A stretch of 64,000 nt of DNA from Nitzschia sp. DOCU1 (taxonomy: Eukaryota; Bacillariophyta; Bacillariophyceae; Bacillariales; Bacillariaceae): positions 1,674,001 to 1,738,000 of the forward strand of contig OX595995.1 in the NCBI GenBank assembly GCA_951394045.1, written 5' to 3'. The position numbers were made by a program, and so were the translations under genes. Below the pieces are notes generated by a model. The model was not told where the DNA came from. It ran no database searches and saw only the letters and a list, made by a program, of their open reading frames with translations. Positions 22,166 to 32,000 of the stretch are shown here, in pieces. Numbering within the stretch: the stretch's first letter is position 1; every line of letters starts with the position of its first letter.

Positions 22166-23014
22166 CTACGATGTAGGTAGATGAACGGGTCGAGAGGGAT
22201 GTCGTTCCGCATGATGTTGAATGGCTTGGGCTGCCGCGTGAACAAAGGTTTCACGTTGACGACTGACCTTCGTAGTCGTATCGCTAGTAGAAGCCTTGGC
22301 TGCTTCGTCGTCGTCGTCGTCTGCTGTTCCATTGCTGTCGTCGTTCCACCACCATTGTTGCATTCCTTCCATGATGCAATCGACATTGAGTGGTTCATGA
22401 GCTGAAATTTCGGCAAAGCATTCCTCCAGTGGCCATCGCTTGGCGACTAGTACTTGCACGAAATTGGCAGCCCGTTCCTTGCTTTTATTGGGTTGTACTT
22501 TTCGATCAATCAATAAACCAATAATGACCACATGAGGCGGCGCCTCTGAAATATCCAAGGCTTGTTCGGCATCGGGGGACAAGTACACGATGGAACTTTT
22601 TCGTGGTTGTGCATCTTGACACGCTTCTTCCAAAGATTGACAACCAAAGGAAACATGACTCGGCAATTCTTTGGTTTGGAGTAATTCCAGAGTTCGTTCT
22701 CGGAGTAGAGTGCAGACACTTTCGTCGGGACATGCCACCACCTGGACTTGAGCAAATGGTTGATTTTGCGATTGCACCTGCCACTCGATAAAATTCACCA
22801 ATTGTCGAGCAATCGCCAAAATCTTTTCCTTGCGTGGTCGAGCTTCTCGGGGAAGTCCATAACCAGCATCGCAGATTAAAATGCGGGGGCGGCTGTTGCT
22901 CTTGCTAGTGACACCATGACTGTCATAGGTTGTCAATTTCTCTTCAAGAGACGCGGCCAGAGAGGAAAGTGCAGCTTTGTCGTTGTTGTCGTCGGCGCCG
23001 ACTTGGCGATTCAT
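22166..23014 (-). CDS. TRM10-like SPOUT tRNA methyltransferase
   Basis: 282 aa from ATG 23014. The domain pattern is that of TRM10: an early strand ILICDAGYGL, an ARQLVNFIEWQV helix, then IVYLSPDAEQAL, VVIIGLLIDRK (the GGLVDR equivalent, keeping the Asp), RAANFVQVLVAKRWPLEECF and LNVDCIMEGMQQW. TRM10 enzymes methylate N1 of purine 9 in tRNA using SAM. The glycine pair of the IGGLVDR motif is reduced to one Gly (IGLLIDR). The C-terminal 60 residues are low complexity (Asp-rich, then Ser/Thr), with a short Arg/His-rich end. It sits head-to-tail upstream of the Rab3GAP-like gene on the same strand. Confidence 0.65.
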   Translation of the reverse strand: MNRQVGADDNNDKAALSSLAASLEEKLTTYDSHGVTSKSNSRPRILICDAGYGLPREARPRKEKILAIARQLVNFIEWQVQSQNQPFAQVQVVACPDESVCTLLRERTLELLQTKELPSHVSFGCQSLEEACQDAQPRKSSIVYLSPDAEQALDISEAPPHVVIIGLLIDRKVQPNKSKERAANFVQVLVAKRWPLEECFAEISAHEPLNVDCIMEGMQQWWWNDDSNGTADDDDDEAAKASTSDTTTKVSRQRETFVHAAAQAIQHHAERHPSRPVHLPTS

Positions 23015-23599
23015 ATCAGGCCTCTAATTTCAGATGAATTGATGAAACGTTGAGGTACTGCGGGGGATGGTTGCAATATAGTGAAACATCATCGTTATCT
23101 GATAGTGGCACTATCGGTATGGATACACACTGTCGACGATATGATGCCGATTTGGATGGGGTGTCGTTTTTCTCGTAGATAGAGAGAGCAAACGATGCTT
23201 TCATGGTGGCTGGCGCAATGATGGATGGCCAGACCCAATTCGACCCGCCAGATCAGATGGATTGATTCGTCCGATCAATTGAGGGGATCAATTCGACTGA
23301 CAGCTTAATAGGGGAGTATCAAAAACTCTACTGTATGATAGAGAGTAGCAGAAGGGTCCCCCCGAAAGCGCAAAAGATCAAAATGCAACGGGAGAGGGCA
23401 GACCCGAGATCCAAAACAGCAAAAATTCCGCATCTTTTCGGGCAACCCTCATCACTCATGGAACGATGGATCATTCCATATGACAGCCGTGTTGTATGCA
23501 TGGAATGAGCACATCGACAAGGCTTCAACTCCTTGTAGTAGATGCAACAATCCCCACAATGATGACGCCTCCTACAATCGTCGGACAATCAACCGGTGC
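23015..23599. other. Intergenic
   Basis: No gene seen. The part next to 23015 is the upstream region of the TRM10-like gene. Confidence 0.5.
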
Positions 23600-24184
23600 C
23601 CTTCCATCCGTCAATCCGTGGCAAAGATCATTGGAGCTACAGGCCAACTCGGTCGTTCAGTCGTTCAAAAATTAAGCGAGCAACACATTCCTTGTCGATT
23701 GTTAGTACAAAAGTTTCCCTCTACTGGTCCACTATTTGTGACTGTGAATCCTCCAAACAATTGCTACACTACTATTCTTCTCAATCCAACATTCAATTAC
23801 TGTTGAGGCATTGGACAAGCTGGTCAAGGATTGCTCAGGTTTAGAGTAGAATCAAGAAGATAGGGCTTCAACGCATGCCAGTTTAAAGGCAATCGTCAAC
23901 GCGTATTGAATGTGATTCAAGCCTGTCGGTAGCAGCAAATTGTTCGTACTACCATCAAGGGAGAAGATCCCACGGGGTTGTTCTTTAGCGTATTTATTCA
24001 TTTGTTTCTTGGGAACATGGCCGAGGCCTGGAATTATCAAGGCGAACAGAGACTGTGGCGTCTGGCCTTGTAGACTATACAATTCTTCTTCGTCACGGTG
24101 ACAGCATGATGTCTTTGAATGATCCAGGTCCACCAGCAGACGTGACATTGACCTTGGCGGATGACGACGAGTCGATATCAACAA
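23600..24184 (+). pseudogene. Decayed NAD(P)-binding (NmrA/SDR-type) gene
   Basis: About 23621-23715 reads VAKIIGATGQLGRSVVQKL, the Rossmann TGxxGxxG nucleotide-binding start of NmrA-like or atypical SDR proteins, preceded in another frame by TPPTIVGQSTGALP. After several stops and frame changes, the region near 24050-24180 reads GLVDYTILLRHGD and then PADVTLTLADDDE; GLDYTILRPG is the matching conserved strand of this family. The order and spacing (about 140 residues apart) fit one gene broken by at least two frameshifts. I infer a pseudogene; the exact subfamily is unclear. Confidence 0.5.
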
Positions 24185-24431
24185 GATGATGTTTCCCGAC
24201 CTTGTTTCGAATGCTTAGAATACTATCCCAGCAATGTCGCAAACTTCACCTTAGTAAACTTCACTAAAGTACAGTAGCGCACTGACTTCATTTTTATTAT
24301 CCCTCTTTTTTGGAGGGCGTTATTTTTCCTCCAGCACGAGCATTTTCATGTAGTTTTGCCTCTTGTTACTCCTCCCGTGATCTCTTCTGCCTATGCTGGT
24401 GGTGGTGGTGCTGACGAGCTGATGCTGCTGC

Positions 24432-24467
24432 TGGTGGTGGTGGTGGTGGTGGTGGTGGTGGTGGTGT
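24432..24467. repeat. (TGG)n microsatellite
   Basis: About twelve TGG units. On the minus strand this CCA/CAC run starts right after the stop codon of the adjacent membrane protein gene. Confidence 0.95.
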
Positions 24468-25072
24468 CAAAGTTTGAAGATAAGGCGGCAGTTGCCCCCG
24501 CTGAAAAAGCTTGTCAAGCCTGCCAGGGACCAGAAGACAACGCCGGAGATTCCAAGCCGCATGCCCGTTGACATAGTACAATTGTTCTGAAATTCATCAG
24601 CGATGGTCGGGGTCGCCGCCTCCATGTACTGCACAAGTGGGTTGTTCGTGCAGATGAATGATTCCATCATGAATTTCAAGCCAATTCCATCCAGTATGGC
24701 ACAAGTGATGTAAACTAGTCCAAACAATTTCGCAACAATGGGATGTCGTTGGAAAAAGTCAAGCAAACCGAAGTTGAGCATCGTCGCGAGGGGTCCAAGA
24801 ATGGGCAATGTAATGGTAATTCGTGAAAGCATGGTCCAGCTACCCTCTTCGTACTCGAATTCGAAGACCTCAGCAATTTCGTTGTAAGAATGGCACACGC
24901 CGACGAAGCATTCACTTTCTCCTCCTGTCGTATAATCAAACCCCACCGTTTTGTAAGAGAACACGCCGGCCTGAATCTCTTTTCCATCGTTAGTGCTCGA
25001 AGAGATTTTAACAGTTCCGCATTCGATCAAGAGGGATGCTAAATTAAAAGAGTAAGCCAATGAAGCCAGCAT
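24467..25072 (-). CDS. Four-TM hypothetical membrane protein
   Basis: ATG 25072 gives 201 aa; the three bases before it would be a GTG. Four hydrophobic segments are visible: the N-terminal MMLASLAYSFNLASLLIE-like stretch, ITITLPILGPLATMLNFGL, IVAKLFGLVYITCAILDG and LGISGVVFWSLAGLTSFF. A Cys-containing loop lies between the first and second segments (SECFVGVC) and another Cys pair between the third and fourth, a tetraspan-like layout. I recognise no family. An upstream out-of-frame ATG (about 25102) and a CAG just before the start leave room for an additional 5' exon. The stop is immediately followed by a CAC triplet run. Confidence 0.55.
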   Translation of the reverse strand: MLASLAYSFNLASLLIECGTVKISSSTNDGKEIQAGVFSYKTVGFDYTTGGESECFVGVCHSYNEIAEVFEFEYEEGSWTMLSRITITLPILGPLATMLNFGLLDFFQRHPIVAKLFGLVYITCAILDGIGLKFMMESFICTNNPLVQYMEAATPTIADEFQNNCTMSTGMRLGISGVVFWSLAGLTSFFSGGNCRLIFKL

Positions 25073-26087
25073 CACTGGACGCAGAAAGCTGCAAACGCTG
25101 CATGATGGTGGTAAATGTTAGAAGCGCCGCCACCACCGGCAGCCACCAACAATGAATATTCTTAGTAGAAAGCTAGGAAAGCCACACCGATGACATCATT
25201 TAACCATTCATGAACTTACTCTGGACCCCAAGCAGCATGGAGATCCTCGTCCTCACCCGCCGCTTCGATTTCAAATGCTGCGATCGTCGGAGGTGGAGCT
25301 GGAGCACGGAGATCCTCATCCACCATTTCAATTTCAAGAATGTTCGGATGAGCAGAGGAGGTCGGAGGCTTTGTGTGTGCACGTGGTGTTGAGATAGTTG
25401 CTGTGGCTGTCTACCTAACAACAAGGACCCCGCAGACCCGCGGCCGCAACTACGATACGTTCCCATAGTAACCGTCATCGTGCGGGTCTGGAATGGAGGC
25501 CGTTGTTGCGAGAGACGTCCGGCTACGTGGCAATTCTTGTATTGAAAGGATTATTCTGCCAGAACGGCATCGCAATCTTCTCCTCCGAATTCCTCAATTC
25601 CCGCTGCATCAAGATCATCATCCGGGTCTGGGCGGAATGCCATCAGCAAGAATACTAGCTGAGAAAGTTCGACGATTACGACTGTACAATACCGTCACTC
25701 TCGTGTCACCAGGATTACTCTGCTGGAGCGGGTTCGCAACAATCTCTTCCTCAAAATTGCAGGTGTTGCGGGTCTGCAATCATCAAGATGCGGGTCTGGT
25801 GGTGGAAGAACAATACCATCAAGAATAAAGGCCGTTGCAACAAGAAGAGAGAGGATCGATCGACTAGGATACAAGCAAAGTCGTCCTCGTGTCACGAGAA
25901 TTGCTCGTGTTGCGGGTCTGACATCTCCAATTTTCTTCGTTTCAACCCGTGGGAGGTCTCAAATTAACATCTCCTCATAAAAATTTCTGTTTCAGAACAT
26001 CATACTACTAGTACCCCGCCAAGAACAACAAGCAAGGACGCCATAGTACGACCAGCACAAATGAGCCACCTTAAGGAAAACACCACC
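25073..26087. other. Intergenic with dispersed GCGGGTCTG repeats
   Basis: No supported gene. The nonamer GCGGGTCTG, or a one-base variant, recurs near 25481, 25623, 25768, 25790 and 25912. Confidence 0.5.
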
Positions 26088-26577
26088 ATGACTTTGAAGC
26101 GCTGGTTTCCTTTCCTCCTCCTCAGTCTTGTACATGCAGGGGGGGGGAGGCGGAGGAGCCGTAAAAGGAGCATTTTCAGTTATTAAGATGTGTGGAACAA
26201 GTCTCTACAAGCTAGGTTGTGATTTCGATGCCGATCCTGCTGATCGCCGACCGCGTCGCCTAGGCGAGGGCAACTACCCCAAAGACATTTTCTCCAAGTG
26301 CTCAGTTACGCAGGATGGAATCGAGTTGGCTGAAGCGCAGATCACCCAAGAGGCAGTGGAAGAATGCGCCCTTGAACTCAAGAGTGACGCAGTCAATGGC
26401 GACAACGCAAAGTATCACTATTACGTGTCCACGTTGACTGTACTTGATGGACCGAAGGCAGCGATAATGCTAAAGGTCAAGCAAACTGAAGATCTTACAA
26501 GCAACAACACCGGCGAGAACGACTATCTGCACTCATTCGGCGATGTCGACATTTCTTGGAGTAAGTGCAATCACTAG
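26088..26577 (+). CDS. Small secreted Cys-containing protein, frame broken at a G9 run
   Basis: ATG 26088 encodes a clear signal peptide (MTLKRWFPFLLLSLVHA). This frame stops about 15 codons after a run of nine G (26139-26147). The long downstream frame (to 26577) is shifted by one and reads Gly-rich, then AVKGAFSVIKMCGTSLYKLG, five more Cys, and ends SWSKCNH. One G fewer would join signal peptide and mature part. This could be a sequencing or assembly slip, a length-variable allele, or a real break. The mature part (about 145 aa) has no family I recognise. Its downstream frame alone starts only from TTG 26128 or ATG 26134 and then lacks the signal. Confidence 0.5.
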
Positions 26578-26889
26578 CAGGCTCCTACTAATAATACTAC
26601 AACGGAGCCGCACGGTGTTTCTTATTATCATAAGGTCGAGGACCGCCTGTTTTCTGTTGGGCAAGTACCTGTGCCCGGAGGTGTGACATGAAAGTAGGGT
26701 AAACTAGACAGAAGACACGGCTCACATGAGGGTTCCATACAACGATACACAGTGCACACAATAGTGCCACCCTCAAAGCAAGAGAGTTCACAGAACAACG
26801 ACGTTTTCAGATTGCCGAAAGCATCGTGGAAAATTCAAACATCATCTTTCCACGCCGCCCATAATAGGTACTGTGACTTAAGCTACTAG
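26578..26889. other. Intergenic, convergent 3' flanks
   Basis: No gene seen between the convergent small secreted protein gene and the TPT-family gene. Confidence 0.5.
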
Positions 26890-28567
26890 CTAGGACAAGG
26901 CAGTACTTTTCCGTGTTGTTGTAGTCGCGGTGGTTGACTCCGTACTTTCACAACTGCTGGTACTACAAGCCCGTGATTGCTTGCCACCAGTTCTCAAAAA
27001 GGATGCCGTTGGCCGATCCCCCGCTTTCTTTTGTTGCTTTTGGTGTTTAAAATGTTGCAACGCCAAGAATCCCAGGATCGACATGGAAATCCCACTGGCA
27101 CTTTTGTAGGTGATGGGAACTCCAAACAAGAGCGAGGTAATTCCAATAGCAAAAATGCGTCTCAGACAATTCAAGGCCGCATGATGAACCACGGAAAGCC
27201 GGGACAAGATATACGTAGAAGCCAAACTAGTTTGTCGTAACAGTAAGGGGCATGAGAGGAAGCAAAGAGTCGTGAGAGGCAAAAGCAAACAAGCAACCAT
27301 ACATTGCCGCCCTCGGGCAAAGACGTGACAACTATAGCAAGCGCTTCGCTCACTTCCAAACGTACTTGTAACTTGTAAAGGCTGTTCCATTGACGATCGC
27401 CAATCCCACGTAGTGTAGTATCGTGCTCGAGTGCTGGGCGACGAGAATGGTGGGATGCAGGATGATATTGTCGTATTGAATTGCCATGTACAGCAGCAAT
27501 AGTGCAGCCGGCACTAGCATGACTTGAGCACCCAATTGTTGCATTTGATATTGTAATTGAGTCGCATCGTGTTGTTTCGGTTGTGGCTTGGAATTGTTGT
27601 CCTTGTCGTTCTTGCCCGCGTACTTATTAGCCGTAGTCTTGCTGGGCGGACCCATCCACTTTTGAAAGAGTCCCCGTCCACTAAAGCAAAGATTGGATGC
27701 CATGACGATCACACAACACCATGCCGTGGATGCCCCAAATGACGATGATGCCGAAGATGACGATGTTGTAGATGAACTTGTTGTGGATACCAGGACACCC
27801 CCCACAATCCAACCCAAGCTGGTCCATTCTTTCCAATTCAACGTCTCGAGACCCACTGCTACCACCAAAGTTGCCGATGTTAGCGGTTCGGCCGCTTTGA
27901 TGGTTTCGACGAACGAGGCCGGCGCTAGTTGAAACCCGACATTGGTCCAATAAAATCCAAACGTAAAACAAAGCCCACATGCTGTAGAATACAATTGTTG
28001 AGGAGTGCGCCGTCGCCACCAATACCAGGAAGAATCTTGTGTTCGAAGGGTCGTCGTACTATCATTCTTGCCATTTCCTGCCTCTAAATCTTCTTGATGA
28101 TCATGAGCTTTATGGCAGTTATCATGATCTTCCTTGTCATTGCCATCGTATTGAATGAGATCGCTATTCTTTTTGCTGTAGTAAATCTTGGATGGTTGTT
28201 TCTTTGATTGTAAGGATAGTAGGACACGTAACAGAGTACTTCCACACAGAAACTGTTGCAAGGTCAACACTAATGGTGGCACGTGGTAGTTTTGCAACAA
28301 GATTTTGGTGGTGGAAATACTCACAATCCCCAGAGTATACCACAATGCAATAGCCCCCAGCAACCTTAGAAATGGCGATAAAAGTTGCTTTTGCTTGTCG
28401 CTATCGTCCTTGTGTCTGTCAAGGCCGCTGCTACTTTTCCTGACGAAGGAAGTTAACAATGACGATGGCGGGGTTCGTTTGATGCGACGTGGCCGTCGTT
28501 GTCGGGCGACTAGAGGTGTCGTTGTTGCCAATGCATTACTACTACTAGCATAGGGTTGTGGAGGCAT
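26890..28567 (-). CDS. TPT/DMT-family sugar-phosphate or nucleotide-sugar transporter (two exons)
   Basis: Exons 28567-27366 and 27226-26890, joined in frame over a 139-bp GT-AG intron (27227-27365), give about 512 aa from ATG 28567. Family landmarks are LWYTLGIVSISTTKILLQN, LTLQQFLCG, a GFQLAPASFVETIKAAEPL segment, LGWIVGGVLVST, FSGRGLFQKW and, across the intron, TSY(N)LASTYILSRLSVVHHAALNC with RRIFAIGITSLLFGVPI, the classic TPT end. A hydrophilic insertion (about residues 140-195) and a Ser/Thr-rich stretch separate helices. The N-terminus (MPPQPYASSSNALATT, then Arg-rich) is not a signal peptide with a plastid Phe motif, so an ER/Golgi location is more likely (inference). Substrate unknown. 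A copia element is inserted about 110 bp upstream of the start. Confidence 0.8.
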
Positions 28568-28679
28568 GGTTGAGATACGCAATGAGAGGATTCGTAACAA
28601 TAACAATGACCGTCGAGAAACAAAAGTGCTCCATGGTCTACTGTACTCCAATGCACATCCAGCACGGCGAGATATCTAC

Positions 28680-28684
28680 GAGAA
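28680..28684. repeat. Target-site duplication, left copy (GAGAA)
   Basis: Five bases directly before the left LTR equal the five directly after the right LTR (35350-35354). Confidence 0.7.
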
Positions 28685-28839
28685 CGAGAAATCACCGAGT
28701 GAGTGGCGCGGATCCACTCGACAAAGTAGTAACATGTAATAAGATCATCAACATAAAATATTATGGCATTACCGCGCGGGATACGAACACCCGGCTTGAC
28801 TACTTAGACTAAACCATGCCACTTCTTCGGGGAAATAAC
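28685..28839 (-). repeat. 3' LTR of the copia element
   Basis: 155 bp, identical at every base I compared to 35195-35349. The element is on the minus strand, so this is its 3' LTR. A polypurine tract (GAGGGGAC on the minus strand, 28841-28849) abuts it. Read on the plus strand, it starts CGAGAAATC and ends AAATAAC, not the usual TG...CA. Confidence 0.85.
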
Positions 28840-29022
28840 GGTCCCCTCGATGGGAGACGGAGCTAGGAGTCCGATCACATCGCACTATCCTCATCCAAGA
28901 CTAACTTCCAACAACACCCACCATCACCAAATAAATCCAACCGAGGTACCTGCCCCACCGCAGGACGTCCAACACGAATGGCCAACAAGCTTAGGCCACC
29001 CCCTCGACGAGTCAGACGCGAC

Positions 29023-32000
29023 TTAGAACAAGACTTGTCTCGCAAGCTCCTTACGCTCCGCTCCATTCTGAACCTTGGTCAGCATGTCAGCTAGATTCGC
29101 CTTGGTATTAACATAACCAATACGTAGAATATCCGCCGCAGCCTTAGACCTCACGTAGTGATAGGCAATTGAATTTGACTTTTTCTTGAGAGTAGATTCC
29201 GGCACACTTGTGTTGCTAACCACAGACATGTTGTCGACGAAAACATGAGCATACCCGTCAATAGGAACACCCAGCATACGTAACTTGTAACGGAGCGCTT
29301 CTAAAAGTTCGACCCCCGTTTTCAACGCCATGAACTCCGACCCAAAAGAACTCGTTTCAATCGAGTTTTGCTTCTTAGAATACCAAACGATCGGAGCACG
29401 ATTAACCCAAATCAATACACCTGTTCTTGACTGACGAGTAACGACATTAGCAGCATGAGACGCATCAACAAACATGACAATTACCACGTGTTTCCCGAGG
29501 GGGGTTGGCGCGTCTGGTGGCCAATCATCAGTCGCCCACGGATAGAACTCCTTCCACTCATGCTTCTGCAATTCCGGCAAATGGTCCGGGTATCCATCGT
29601 CCATGACCAGGTTAGATCTTTCATGATTACTCAGATAAGCAAACACATGTAAGGCCGCCTTGAGATGCCCATCTCGCGGACACGCATTGTAAGCTGCCAG
29701 CATTGATGTCTCTGTACAGATGTCGATTCGACCGAGCTCAACAATCCACCGAAGGATACCAACACACTGCATATAAAACGTGGCGCCTTCATCGTTGAGT
29801 AGCGGGGTAACATCCAATTCTGGCTTATAGCCAGAGGGAAATGGCGCGCATGCCCCAGACTTTAATTCGAGTTCCATCTGCGAGAGCCTTGATTTAATCA
29901 CACGAATCGCTTCCTTGATGTAGTCCCCTGAACCAATCGCCCATTTCGGCATGGGGTCGCCATCAATCCAGAACTTTGAGATCGTTGCACCAAGGTACCT
30001 CGTCGGCTCTCCAATTGAGTCCTCTTTTAACAAGAAACGCGTGTTAAGATCGTCGAGAATGCACTTTGGGTCCGTACTTATCGCAAGTAAATCGTCGGTA
30101 TAAACCAACAAATACTCGTAGTATTTCTCGCCGTTCGGCTTGACGGCCTCTCGAAACCAAACATCCATGTCGGCGCGACAAGGAGTAAAGCCCAATTCCT
30201 CTCGAAGGGTCTTCGCACAGTAGCTTCTCCATGAAAATCCTGCAGATTTTAATCCATAGAGAGCCTTTACTATCACCGCAGTCTTGCCCTGTAACGCACC
30301 AAACTCGGGTCCAAGTATCGTATGAACCCTTTCAGCACACGGTGCATTCAAGTAAGCGCCTGCAATATCGGCAGAAAGAACAGACAAATTATTCAAAGAC
30401 GCAAGCAAGAAAGCGAGACGAATACTTTCCCTTGTAACCACGCTCGCATATGTAACCGAAGACGGCGGCTCGGTTTGGTCGCCTCTCGCACAGATCCTTG
30501 CTTTGCGAGTCAAGTCCATTTTAACATCAAAGACAACCATCAGGTCGATGAGTTGCGAGCCAACAGGAACCTTCTCTTCCGAATCCAAAACTTTCAATGC
30601 AGGGATGACCGTCTTAACTTCCTTTGCCATCGCGTTGGCCCAATGTTGAGTTCCCGTCTCGCGATCAATCTCGAGTGCACGGGCAACATCCATTGGCCCA
30701 GGAACCTCAATTCCAAATTTTTCATTCTTCCTTCGTACGGCGCGGCGTTTTACCGCTTTCAAAACGCTATCCCTTTTCTTGAGAGTGAATGGAACCCACC
30801 AAGCAAACGCTGGTTCCGAAACAAGTTTATTCGCAACAGCATATTCGGCAAGTTGGACTGGGTAAGCTTCCTTCGCATCTCGCAACGGAAACCACATTGT
30901 GCTGCCATCGTTCAGTTCGGCACAAATACTCCAACCCTTTGTGGTGCGCTTCGGGATCCTCTGTCCTCCTTGTTCGATGAAACCATCATCAGCTTTTAGA
31001 GCCGTACCGTCGCACCTGTGGTCAACAAACTCCTTCACAAAGGCAACTGAGTATCCTTCATCGTCAACAGACGCCATGATAGATTCGACAATTTGGTTAG
31101 CTGTAACGCATTCAACATCTCCATTTGTCCAAACAACCTCGTATTGGGCTGTGTCCAGTAGCGGGTTCTCGTGGAAATGCCCGATGAAATTCCCCTGTGA
31201 ATCTCGTTTGCGCCCACGAACGACGCCTGTTAGAACATTATTACCGTCACCTGTAGCCTTTCGTATCTTCGTAGACACGTAATGGTCATACTCAAGCGGC
31301 TTCTCTTCTTCATCAAAGAGGGGCGGAACAAAATCCTTGTCCTGCTCGTCAACCTCGTTCGTCTCGTCGTCCTCGTAGGGAACAAAAGTCGGAACATTGT
31401 CCTCCGCCCTGATAAACCGTTTGTCGCCATCGTCTGGCTTTAAATCAATCCCTTTGATTCGCTCGCCTAGCTTTGCTGCAAGTTTATCAGTAAACTCTTT
31501 CTTCATTCGCTTGATGTCCTCATTTTGGACCTCTTCCTGCGACAAAGGAACAACAGAAGAACGATGCAAAATGCTACCGTTCGAGGTGAGGACTGCCTGG
31601 CAAAGCACATCAGGAACATCAAAACTTGGTCCGAGCCAACGACACAACTGCTTCTGCGGTTGACTCGATTCACGTGGCGATCGCGCCCAGCACCAATCAT
31701 AAAAAGCAAAGTTAATCAGATGCGAAATATCCGCCGTGTCCCCTGCAGCTATCGTTGCTGCACATTCACCATTCTGCTCAGGATGGCCCAGAGCAGTGTG
31801 ACTCCGCTGTTCGGCACACGTTGCATAGCAACGGTCCCAGAGACATGCAGGAACATTACGAGCCAACATGGTCCGTTCGTAGAGACGGCTGACCTCGCGA
31901 ATTGCGTTCTCGGCTTGAGACTGATTGTGCCGGTACGGTTCCACTGGCAGAACGGGGACTTGAGCACGCTGGCATCGTTTGAGAAACTCGCCTTTGGTGA

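Noticed and set aside
24366..24581. Minus-strand poly-Pro ORF
   Set aside because: Produced by the TGG microsatellite overlapping the 3' end of the four-TM gene.
30322..30999. Plus-strand 225-aa ORF inside copia POL
   Set aside because: Antisense shadow of the reverse transcriptase region.
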